A stretch of 12,838 nt of DNA from JAWLDB01 sp041686915 (GTDB taxonomy: Bacteria > Bacillota > UBA994 > UBA5500). The stretch is from the NCBI GenBank assembly GCA_041686915.1, contig JAWLDB010000064.1, forward strand, positions 1-12,838, written 5' to 3'. Shown here in pieces: positions 1-6,491 of the stretch. Position 1 is the stretch's first letter; each line of letters opens with the position of its first letter. The position numbers were made by a program, and so were the translations under genes. Under the pieces are notes generated by a model. That model saw only the letters and a list, made by a program, of their open reading frames with translations. It did no database searches and was not told the DNA's origin.

Positions 1-17
1 ACTCAGGAGGATAACCC

Positions 18-833
18 ATGGCTTACCGCTCCGATGTAATCTATCGTTATGATGGCAGCTTCGAAGGTCTGCTCTGCTGCGTGTTTGAGAGCTACGATCA
101 GAAAGAGGTGCCAGCCGAGATTATCGCTCCTGACGAGTACAGGGCTATGCTATTTCAGACCAGGGAAATCGTCACAGATGAACAGCGGGCAGGGCGCGTT
201 CTGGCTTCAATCCCCGAGAAGCTGGGCAAAGCTGCTCTGGACTTTGTGCAGCGTGCGTTCCTCACCTGCCTGCCGCAAAAGGAGCTATACATTCTGCAGT
301 TTCTGCGGTTGGGGTACAGGCACGGGTCGGCCGTGCTGGATATGCTGGCCAATGATGTGGTGCATAAACTCCACAAGGCAGTGATGCACCTGGAGCGGGA
401 AAGCCATTTGCTGACCGGCTTTGTGCGCTTCTCCATCGCAAACAACGCGCTGACTGCTGTCATCGAACCGAAGAATTGCGTGCTTCCTCTCTTGGCGCGG
501 CACTTCAGCGATCGCTACCGGGAAGAGAGCTTCCTTATCTATGACAAGACTCATGGCATGGCTTTGATTTACCGACCCTACCGTCACATGATTATTCCGA
601 TCGAGAGCTTAGAACTGCCCGAACCCGATGCGGAAGAACTTGCCTTTCGGGAGTTATGGCGGCTCTTCTATGAGACCATCGGGGTGGAAGGGCGGTATAA
701 CCCCAAGCTCCGCCAGAACCACATGCCGAAGCGCTATTGGAAGTACCTGACCGAGTTCGGGAATGGGGAGGAGAGCGCGAGGGCGAAACTGGAGCCTACG
801 TCAGGCAGGGATCTGCTGGGTTCGGGTCAGTGA
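18..833 (+). CDS. TIGR03915/DUF4130-type putative DNA metabolism protein
   Basis: 271 residues. The N-terminus (YRYDGSFEGLLCCVFESY) and the C-terminal block around residues 227-248 (YNPKLRQ..MPKRYWKYLTEF) match my memory of the TIGR03915 family, whose C-terminal half is the DUF4130 domain. The family is nearly always encoded directly after a radical SAM protein annotated as putative DNA modification/repair (TIGR03916). That partner would lie just left of the window, and only the gap with the ribosome binding site is visible. AGGAGG at 5-10 is 7 bases before the ATG, which fixes the start. The biochemical role is not established; DNA repair is inferred from the family pairing. About 20 residues after the conserved block (Gly/Glu/Ser-rich, ending GSGQ) look like a variable tail. 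A hairpin terminator follows at 894-926. Confidence 0.85.
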   Translation: MAYRSDVIYRYDGSFEGLLCCVFESYDQKEVPAEIIAPDEYRAMLFQTREIVTDEQRAGRVLASIPEKLGKAALDFVQRAFLTCLPQKELYILQFLRLGYRHGSAVLDMLANDVVHKLHKAVMHLERESHLLTGFVRFSIANNALTAVIEPKNCVLPLLARHFSDRYREESFLIYDKTHGMALIYRPYRHMIIPIESLELPEPDAEELAFRELWRLFYETIGVEGRYNPKLRQNHMPKRYWKYLTEFGNGEESARAKLEPTSGRDLLGSGQ

Positions 834-893
834 GGAGCGATGTTACATCTGTTAGCATCGTTCTTCGTCTCATTCCCAACGTCTCACCACAGC

Positions 894-926
894 ACAACGC
901 CCTCCTAGTCCGGGAGGGCGTTGTTT
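894..926 (+). terminator. Hairpin terminator after the DUF4130 gene
   Basis: Perfect 12-bp inverted repeat, ACAACGCCCTCC (894-905) and GGAGGGCGTTGT (913-924), with a 7-base loop and a short T run (924-926). It lies 60 bases after the stop of the upstream + gene and 34 bases past the stop of the convergent Mur ligase gene, so it may serve both strands. The T tract is weak on either side. The same stem core recurs at 9576-9604. Confidence 0.75.
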
Positions 927-957
927 ACTCTGGCAATCGAACCGGTCATGATAGATC

Positions 958-2088
958 CTATGTAATATGTTCAACCAACCTGTAGACTCTGGTAGAATGC
1001 GAACCCTTCAGGAACACAACTTTGCCCCGCGCCATTTGCGTTTTCAGAAACGCCAGGGCATCCTTAAGTCTAAGGAAAGCATGTATACGCTGTTTGGGCA
1101 TTCCGCTTTGCCTGGCAGCATAGGCGATATAACGCGCCTTTTTGCCGACTGTAATGAGGTGGTCAATTCCCAAAGCTGCAGCGCTACGCCCCACTTGCAT
1201 ATGAGCTTTGCGCCATGTTTTACCCTGCTCCTCCATGTTGCCAAGCACTGCTATGGTTGACCTACCTCTGGAAACCACCTTCAGAGTCTTCAGGCCTTCT
1301 ACGACTGATAGAGGATTAGCGTTAAACGAATCATCTATTACCAAAGCACCGTTTAGACCACATATTGGAGTCAGCCTGCCCTGTGGTTGCTTATATACGG
1401 CAAAACCGTCTTTGATAACATCCCAAGGCACGCCCAAAGCTCGCGCAGCTGCTATTGCAGCGACTGCATTTTGACAGTTGTGTTGTCCTATCGTCGGTAC
1501 AGAATATGTATGAGTGACGCCTTCTCCTGTGACGGTGAGCTCAAGGCCCATTCCCCGCGGCTCGCATTCCATTAACCTATAGTCTGACTCTACCGAACGC
1601 CCATAGGTTACTATGCGCCCTTGAAATTCGCTGATCTCGAGCCGCTTCGTTCCTTGATCGTCGGAGTTGAGGACCAAAACACTGTTTGGGCCCATGCCAT
1701 GAATGATCTCGCTCTTGGCCTTGATTACGCCGCTAAATCCGCCGCATTTCTCCACATGTCCCTGGCTAACGTTTGTAACAACCGCAACGTCTGGCCGGGC
1801 CATGTACGAGCTCTGCCTGATTTGGCCCCTGCGATCCATGCCTATTTCCAGCACGAGGGCCTCCGTATCGGGTTCTGCATCCCATATGTACCGCGCCACG
1901 TGTGACGGCAGATTAGCATTTTTGGTAGTGGCCACTACTTTGTATAGCATCTGCAAAATCCCCGCTATCATAGCGTTGGTTGTTGTCTTGCCTGCAGTCC
2001 CGGTAATGCCTACGACTTTGACGTGAAGGCTCGAACGTCGTGCTCGAACGGCCTCGAGGGTCTCTATACCCAGCAGGCCAGCTGCCAT
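958..2088 (-). CDS. MurF-like Mur ligase lacking the N-terminal substrate domain
   Basis: 376 residues from the ATG at 2088, chosen because AGGAGGTG lies 6 bases upstream; an in-frame ATG at 2127 has no such site. The ATP-binding loop GTAGKTTT is at residues 30-37. MurF-like blocks follow: EIGMDRRGQI (81-90), RPDVAVVTN (98-106), the KAKSEI segment (123-128) that should hold the carbamylated lysine, GQHNCQNAVAA (201-211), IDDSFNANP (251-259), LGNMEE, and a C-terminal LKGSHSTRVYRLVE. Mur ligases join an amino acid or dipeptide to a carboxylate using ATP; MurF adds D-Ala-D-Ala to the peptidoglycan precursor. True MurF is about 450 residues with an N-terminal domain that binds the UDP-MurNAc peptide. 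Here the central ATPase domain starts almost at once, so the substrate may differ from the usual precursor. The gene stands alone, convergent with the DUF4130 gene. The Mur ligase superfamily is certain; the substrate is unknown. Confidence 0.85.
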   Translation of the reverse strand: MAAGLLGIETLEAVRARRSSLHVKVVGITGTAGKTTTNAMIAGILQMLYKVVATTKNANLPSHVARYIWDAEPDTEALVLEIGMDRRGQIRQSSYMARPDVAVVTNVSQGHVEKCGGFSGVIKAKSEIIHGMGPNSVLVLNSDDQGTKRLEISEFQGRIVTYGRSVESDYRLMECEPRGMGLELTVTGEGVTHTYSVPTIGQHNCQNAVAAIAAARALGVPWDVIKDGFAVYKQPQGRLTPICGLNGALVIDDSFNANPLSVVEGLKTLKVVSRGRSTIAVLGNMEEQGKTWRKAHMQVGRSAAALGIDHLITVGKKARYIAYAARQSGMPKQRIHAFLRLKDALAFLKTQMARGKVVFLKGSHSTRVYRLVEHIT

Positions 2089-2093
2089 ACAAT

Positions 2094-2101
2094 CACCTCC
2101 T
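2094..2101 (-). promoter_or_regulatory. Ribosome binding site fixing the Mur ligase start
   Basis: AGGAGGTG on the minus strand, 6 bases before the ATG at 2088. It shows that translation starts at residue 14 of the longest reading frame, leaving essentially no room for the N-terminal MurF domain. Confidence 0.8.
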
Positions 2102-2339
2102 ATGCTCATTAGTTTATGTGGTAGCATGATAATTGGTGCCCGTACGCTTCAGCAGGCAGCTGGTCTTCACACTCCCTGTCCGAGCAGGAACAGCATTTAG
2201 TCTATCGAAATATCAGGCTGAGTTGGCCATCGAGCAAGATAGCGACCACCACAATCAGGCGGGAACATACGCTTCATGGGAATTACCTTAGCAGCCTGCC
2301 GGCCAAGATAAACTGGAATCGTTGAGAGGAGTAATAGTT
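2102..2339. other. Intergenic region between Mur ligase and kinase genes
   Basis: About 240 bases between the start of the Mur ligase gene and the terminator of the kai operon. It must hold the promoter of the Mur ligase on the minus strand, but I could not pick out a convincing -35/-10 pair. I saw no reading frame with a plausible start and ribosome binding site, and no tRNA-like fold. Confidence 0.4.
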
Positions 2340-2363
2340 AAAGGCCGCCCTCGGGCGGCCTTT
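2340..2363 (-). terminator. Hairpin terminator of the kaiC-kaiB-kaiB-kinase operon
   Basis: Inverted repeat AAAGGCCGCCC (2340-2350) and GGGCGGCCTTT (2353-2363), a GC-rich stem with a very tight loop, starting 5 bases past the stop codon of the kinase gene. On the minus strand the stem ends in TTT but is followed by AACTATT rather than a pure T run, so it is strong in stem and modest in tail. Confidence 0.75.
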
Positions 2364-2368
2364 GAACG

Positions 2369-3895
2369 CTATATGGGAAACCGAACATAGAAGGTAGTTC
2401 CGGTTGCTGCTGTGTCAAAGGAAAGCTTAGCATCATGCCGGTCGGCAATGCTGTAACATACCGAGAGTCCTAACCCAGTGCCGCTATCTTTGGTAGTGAA
2501 GAAGGGGCGTCCAAGTTTTTCCTGCGCCTCAGCTGGTATGCCTGAACCCGTATCGCTTACTGCCAGTATCACGTCGCAGCCCTCGGTATAGGTCCGGAGT
2601 TGCACAATCCCTCTCGACGGCATGGCCTCCAGGGCATTTCGGAACAGGTTTAGCACTAACTGGCGGATTTCCTTGTCGTCATAGTGGGTGACTGGAATGT
2701 CGCCCAAAATCACGTCAAGCTGGTGCCCTAACATGAATGCATCCGCTTCCAGCATTGGCAACAGTGCTTTGAGGGTGTCGTTTAGGCACCCCTCTTGCCG
2801 TTCAACCGCCTTGTTCTTTGCCAATGAGAGGAACTCGGTGATAATAGAGTTTGCTCTGTCCAGCTCCTCTATCATCAGTTCCAGGCGCTTTCGGTCATCT
2901 CCATACTTCTCCCTGAGAGTAAACATCTGCAGGTATCCCCTGACCGTAGTCAAGGGGTTTCGTACCTCATGCCCTATTCCAGCTGCCACCTCGCCGATGA
3001 CATTCAGCCTGTCCAGGCGGGCTAGCTCACTTTCCAGTAGCTGTTTTTCCGTGATGTCAGTCAGTGTGATTACAGAGCCTACCTCATAATCCAAGAGGTC
3101 CTCGGTTATGAACTTGCCCGCTTTCACTAAGAGCGTTCTGAGCACCTTTTGGTGGTACTGCACCTCAATCCCCGCGGGGGAGTTGTCCTCAATGATTTGA
3201 TCTAGCTTGACTAGGCATCCGTCCATTTGCGAGAACAGAGGGACGACCGCATCGAAATGCCGCCCAAGCAATTCGGGACCAAATAGGCCGATAGCAGCAG
3301 GGTTCACTAGAGTGATTACACCAGCCTTATCGCAAGCGATAATTGGATCCCTCGCCTGGTTGAGAATTGTCTGGGTCAGGCGTTCACTGCGTTTTTGCCC
3401 GGTTAGGTCGGTTAGCACAATGCAGGCAAACTTCTCGCCATCCACATGGATAGTGCTGGCAGCCAGGATTACTGGAACCGCCTGGTCCTGTTTGCGTAAC
3501 GTACATTCGGTCCGAAATTTCCCCCCCAACGCCAGATATGACGTAACGTACCTCAGAACTTCCGGGGGCAGCAATGAGAGGAACGAGGATCCGATCACTC
3601 TTTCCAAAGGGGTATGAAGAATGTCAGCGAAGCTCTTGTTGCAGAACAGGATGGTTCCGTCTGCAGAAATGGTCGCACAGCCCTCATGCATTTCCTCTAC
3701 AAGCACGCGATAGACATGGTCAGCTCCTTCCAGTATATACACTCGATCTCCATGAGCCCCGGAAACGAGCAACGCGTCTATCTCTCCATGTTTGATTGCA
3801 TTAACGATGCTATTTGCTTCATCCAGCTGTTGCGTCAGGCGGCCTATCTCCTGCAACAGAGCAGCTTCACGCTCTCTATTCATACTTAACTGCAC
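2369..3895 (-). CDS. Soluble PAS-domain sensor histidine kinase of the kai operon
   Basis: 508 residues with no membrane segment. In order: a short coiled coil (about 5-30); a segment with AIKHGEIDALLV (34-45) and LEGADHVYRVLVEEM (55-69); PAS 1 (about 65-170); PAS 2 (about 172-285); a dimerisation domain with the phospho-acceptor H309 in GHEVRNPL; and an ATPase domain with the N box (N416, N420), D448TGSG and GTGLGL (472-477). It should autophosphorylate on H309 and pass phosphate to a response regulator, but none is encoded in the window. I recall the pre-PAS segment (HGEIDALLV..GADHVYR) from kinases encoded beside kaiC in other bacteria, so a KaiC-linked role is likely. Unlike cyanobacterial SasA it has no KaiB-like sensor domain. 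The start is the GTG at 3895, with GGGTGG 7 bases upstream; an ATG at 3883 is an alternative. It follows kaiB-2 by 14 bases. Confidence 0.9.
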   Translation of the reverse strand: MQLSMNREREAALLQEIGRLTQQLDEANSIVNAIKHGEIDALLVSGAHGDRVYILEGADHVYRVLVEEMHEGCATISADGTILFCNKSFADILHTPLERVIGSSFLSLLPPEVLRYVTSYLALGGKFRTECTLRKQDQAVPVILAASTIHVDGEKFACIVLTDLTGQKRSERLTQTILNQARDPIIACDKAGVITLVNPAAIGLFGPELLGRHFDAVVPLFSQMDGCLVKLDQIIEDNSPAGIEVQYHQKVLRTLLVKAGKFITEDLLDYEVGSVITLTDITEKQLLESELARLDRLNVIGEVAAGIGHEVRNPLTTVRGYLQMFTLREKYGDDRKRLELMIEELDRANSIITEFLSLAKNKAVERQEGCLNDTLKALLPMLEADAFMLGHQLDVILGDIPVTHYDDKEIRQLVLNLFRNALEAMPSRGIVQLRTYTEGCDVILAVSDTGSGIPAEAQEKLGRPFFTTKDSGTGLGLSVCYSIADRHDAKLSFDTAATGTTFYVRFPI

Positions 3896-3909
3896 CCCAT
3901 TTCCACCCT

Positions 3910-4233
3910 TTAGGCTTCAAGGCTAGCCAATATGCTTTCAGTGTCGGACATGTCACCCACGAAGAGCCGCTTGGGGTTGGGCAACCTCTTAATGAGCGTT
4001 GGCACAGCAAACACCTGTGCGATCTTGGCTAAGTGAGGTTGCTGAAATATATCAATAACCTGCAGTTCACAGTCTTTGCTTAATGTTTCACTGCACAACT
4101 GTTTGATGGTTTCCACCGCCCGCTTGGATCGGGGAGAGGGGCCGGCAATGTAAAGCTGCAAGAGGTAAGCCTGATTGCTCAGGTCACGTGCTGCCAGGGC
4201 AAAATCCAGACTGGTCTCGGTATGGTCCTCCAA
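3910..4233 (-). CDS. kaiB: KaiB family protein, second copy
   Basis: 107 residues, close to the usual KaiB length of about 100. KaiB signatures are visible: YLLQLYIAGPSP (23-34), IDIFQQPHLAKIAQVFAVPTLIKRLP, and VGDMSD near the C-terminus. In cyanobacteria KaiB switches from a tetrameric fold to a thioredoxin-like fold, binds phosphorylated KaiC and hands signals to output kinases. The Gly-Asp motif (GDMSD) in the region that changes fold is kept. The chain diverges clearly from the copy just upstream and has about 20 extra N-terminal residues. The start is TTG at 4233, 7 bases after an AGGAGG that overlaps the TAG stop of kaiB-1, so the two are probably translationally coupled. The KaiB family is confident; whether this copy binds the same KaiC is inferred. 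Confidence 0.9.
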   Translation of the reverse strand: MEDHTETSLDFALAARDLSNQAYLLQLYIAGPSPRSKRAVETIKQLCSETLSKDCELQVIDIFQQPHLAKIAQVFAVPTLIKRLPNPKRLFVGDMSDTESILASLEA

Positions 4234-4240
4234 CGGTACG

Positions 4241-4246
4241 CCTCCT
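4241..4246 (-). promoter_or_regulatory. Ribosome binding site fixing the TTG start of kaiB-2
   Basis: AGGAGG on the minus strand, overlapping the TAG stop codon of kaiB-1 (4245-4247) and 7 bases before TTG at 4233. There is no ATG near the N-terminus after residue 1, so this site is the main support for the rare start codon. Confidence 0.75.
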
Positions 4247-4562
4247 AACTAGGCTGTATGTTCAATCCTACTAACACTCGCTCGGTGTTTGACAGGTCGC
4301 CGATAATCTTTACAAGCGGTTCAGGTAGTTTTCTAACCAGCGTAGGGATCGCTAGAATTTGATCAATCCTGCCCACCTGAGGGTTCTTGGTCAGGTCAAC
4401 TATCTCGATAGTGTATTTGCCTGCCAAGTGTGTTTCGCAAATCTCGCGCAGATTATTGAAGGCCCGGACGCACTTGGGGGTCGCACCCGCTACGTACAAG
4501 GTCAGCTTGTATGTCTCATAGTCGGGGGACGCTTCAAAGTCTGGTTGCATATTTACCGTCAT
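4245..4562 (-). CDS. kaiB: KaiB family protein, first copy (clock-type KaiB)
   Basis: 105 residues. This copy is strikingly like cyanobacterial KaiB: KLTLYVAGATPKCVRAFNNL (19-38), DLTKNPQ (56-62), DQILAIPTLVRKLPEP (67-82) and KIIGDLSNTERVLVGL (85-100). The glycine and aspartate of IIGDLS, in the stretch that refolds when KaiB binds KaiC, are both present. The acidic tail of cyanobacterial KaiB is missing. The ATG overlaps the kaiC stop codon by one base (TAATG), and the AAGGAGGG ribosome binding site lies inside the last codons of kaiC, so translation should be coupled and KaiB made in proportion to KaiC. Expected role: a KaiC-binding partner that modulates its ATPase and phosphorylation cycle. 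No KaiA is encoded in the window. Confidence 0.93.
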   Translation of the reverse strand: MTVNMQPDFEASPDYETYKLTLYVAGATPKCVRAFNNLREICETHLAGKYTIEIVDLTKNPQVGRIDQILAIPTLVRKLPEPLVKIIGDLSNTERVLVGLNIQPS

Positions 4563-6277
4563 TACAGGTCTCCCTCCTTAGCAGTTTCGTCAGCACGCCG
4601 CATGATCGCCGAATGTTGGCGGTTATCGTCCCGTACTTGCAGCTGTGCCACTTCCTGTGCGATGACTCTATCCAGCTCCTCCTTTTCCGAATCAAAGCTT
4701 GCCTGTAAGGCAGCAATAGCTGCTTCCATCTGCTGGCGTTTGCGTTCAATTTCCCGCCGCTTACGGCTAATCTCCTGCTCGTGCAGTAACTTTTGAGCTG
4801 CCTCTTTATGCTCCTGCGCATAACGGGCCGAACCTGTAAGCACACCTTCTGGTCCAGTATAGACATCCAGCAAGTCCAGTCCGCGATTGGTCATCACGAA
4901 CTCTCGAATCTGGTTGGAGTGCGCCATTCCACGAGACTTCAACAGATAGAGGCCCCGATTGCGTTCACCGTTATATTCGAGGTCACGCAAGTTGATCCAT
5001 GTATCTGTGAGCGACGATATGCCAATGCTTGTCTCATCCTGCTGTTGAACGTTGGACAGGTCCAGCAAGATGGTAGTGACGTTCCGCATTTTCAAGAAGT
5101 CCAGCAGGCGCGTTAGCATCAGCTTCACTTCAGTGAAGTTGCCTGCAGCCGTCATGTTGGATATTGGGTCAAGTACGATGAGCTTGGGTTCAAACTCCAG
5201 CACGTGTTTATGTATCGTAACCAGATGCATCTCGAGCCCGAACAAAGTGGGGCGGGACGCATGGAACTGCAGTAGCCCTTGGTCTACCCACTGCTCCATA
5301 TCCAGGCCAATCGACCGCATATTGCGCGTAATCTGACCAGGGGATTCCTCAAAGGCGAAGTAGAGGCATTGATCCCCACGTCGGCACGCCGCGTCCACAG
5401 CAGTAGCTGCCAAGGATGTCTTGCCAGTACCAGCAGTGCCTGAGACGAGGATGCTGGAGCCTTCATAGAACCCTTTTCCACCCAGCATGTTATCCAGGCG
5501 CTCGATGCCTGTTGAAACTCTGGCAGTCGAAGCTGCAGAAGTCAACCCTACCGAAGTGATGGGCATGATGCAAATGCCCTGCTCGTCAATCAGGAAGGGG
5601 TATTCGTTGGTTCCGTGGGCAGATCCGCGGTACTTGGCTATACGCAGGCGTCTAGTAGAAATCTGGTCCACTACTTTATGGTCCAACACGACTACGCAGT
5701 CAGACACATACTCCTCAATACCATGTCTGGTGAGCGCTCCATCGCCCTGTTCGCCCGTTACGATCGCTGTGATACCACGGTCTCTCAGCCAGCGGAACAA
5801 GCGGCGTAGTTCTGAGCGTAGGATGCTGGTGTTCGACAACCCCGAGAATAGCGCTTCGAGTGTATCCAGCACCACCCGCTTTGCGCCGATTGAGCTGATG
5901 GCGTAATCCAGACGAACAAACAGGCCGTCCAGATCATATTCGCCCGTCTCAGTGATCTCGCTTTTGTTCAGCTGTACGTAGTCAAGGCAGATTTTCTCTC
6001 TTCCAACTAAGTCCGCGAGGTCAATGCCGAGAGATGCAAAGTTCTCTGTCAGTTCAGCCTCGTTTTCTTCAAAGGACATAAACACGCCGGGTTCATCGAA
6101 TTGTAGTGCCCCGTTCACCAAGAACTGCATCGCCAGCATCGTTTTGCCACAACCCGCTGCGCCGCAAACCAGGGCAGTCCGCCCTTGCGGAAGTCCGCCA
6201 TGCGTAATCTCATCAAGGCCCGCAATTCCCGTAGGGCACTTTCTAAGACCTGGGCGTAGCTCTAGTGCTTCTGTCAT
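4562..6277 (-). CDS. kaiC: KaiC-type double RecA-domain ATPase/autokinase
   Basis: 571 residues, longer than the 519 of Synechococcus KaiC. Two RecA-like domains: CI with Walker A GAAGCGKT (39-46), the catalytic glutamate pair E70-E71 and Walker B ending D138; CII with Walker A GTAGTGKT (280-287), E310-E311 and Walker B ending D370. The CII phosphosite loop DETSIGISSLTDTW aligns with the cyanobacterial loop so that T416, S421 and S422 stand at T426, S431 and T432: an SS pair replaces ST. ATP hydrolysis in both domains and autophosphorylation in CII are expected. After about residue 484 the usual A-loop tail is replaced by a long, highly charged coiled coil (about 488-550, rich in E, K, R and Q). 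The start is the ATG at 6277 with GGAGGT 7 bases before; an in-frame ATG at 6322 lacks such a site. It is the first gene of the operon and overlaps kaiB-1 by one base. Confidence 0.95.
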   Translation of the reverse strand: MTEALELRPGLRKCPTGIAGLDEITHGGLPQGRTALVCGAAGCGKTMLAMQFLVNGALQFDEPGVFMSFEENEAELTENFASLGIDLADLVGREKICLDYVQLNKSEITETGEYDLDGLFVRLDYAISSIGAKRVVLDTLEALFSGLSNTSILRSELRRLFRWLRDRGITAIVTGEQGDGALTRHGIEEYVSDCVVVLDHKVVDQISTRRLRIAKYRGSAHGTNEYPFLIDEQGICIMPITSVGLTSAASTARVSTGIERLDNMLGGKGFYEGSSILVSGTAGTGKTSLAATAVDAACRRGDQCLYFAFEESPGQITRNMRSIGLDMEQWVDQGLLQFHASRPTLFGLEMHLVTIHKHVLEFEPKLIVLDPISNMTAAGNFTEVKLMLTRLLDFLKMRNVTTILLDLSNVQQQDETSIGISSLTDTWINLRDLEYNGERNRGLYLLKSRGMAHSNQIREFVMTNRGLDLLDVYTGPEGVLTGSARYAQEHKEAAQKLLHEQEISRKRREIERKRQQMEAAIAALQASFDSEKEELDRVIAQEVAQLQVRDDNRQHSAIMRRADETAKEGDL

Positions 6278-6284
6278 GAAACCT

Positions 6285-6290
6285 ACCTCC
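6285..6290 (-). promoter_or_regulatory. Ribosome binding site fixing the kaiC start
   Basis: GGAGGT on the minus strand, 7 bases before the ATG at 6277. It favours the 571-residue KaiC over the 586-residue version from the ATG at 6322. Confidence 0.75.
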
Positions 6291-6473
6291 ATAAATCTGA
6301 GCCCGTAGTAATTTGAATGCATAACAATTAGTTAACCACGGACGACAGGAAATCCTTTCTATTCGTTAGTCTTCTGCCACAAGTTCTCTCTGGGGCTCAA
6401 CAGTTGGCGATAGGAGCAGGAATTGTGATTGCATCGGAGAAAAAACTTGAGTAATGATTTATCCAGTATACGC
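6291..6473. other. Divergent control region between kaiC and the GGDEF gene
   Basis: This region separates kaiC (minus) from the cyclase gene (plus) and must contain both promoters unless they lie further inside. It is AT-rich near 6308-6336 and includes a GTTAAC palindrome (about 6331-6336). I could not identify a convincing -35/-10 pair on either strand. TTG codons at 6429 and 6447, the latter with GGAG 7 bases before it, are alternative starts for the cyclase. Confidence 0.4.
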
Positions 6474-6491
6474 AGGAAGAGGAATCGTGCG

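Noticed and set aside
737..985. An 82-residue plus-strand frame across the end of the DUF4130 gene and the terminator
   Set aside because: It reads through a hairpin terminator and overlaps two well-supported genes; the composition is not protein-like.
3910..4562. KaiA or a SasA-type N-terminal domain in the small kai genes
   Set aside because: Both small proteins are complete KaiB-like chains; nothing in the window resembles KaiA, and the kinase carries PAS domains instead of a KaiB-like domain.
4534..4866. Overlapping 110-residue minus-strand frame inside the 3' end of kaiC
   Set aside because: It is an alternative frame under the kaiC coiled coil, arginine- and serine-rich without family features; the kaiC and kaiB frames explain the region.
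6429..6491. Upstream TTG start for the cyclase
   Set aside because: Possible but less favoured: the AGGAG before TTG 6429 is 12 bases away, and the added residues are a basic stretch outside the 7TM domain. TTG 6447 is also kept only as an alternative.
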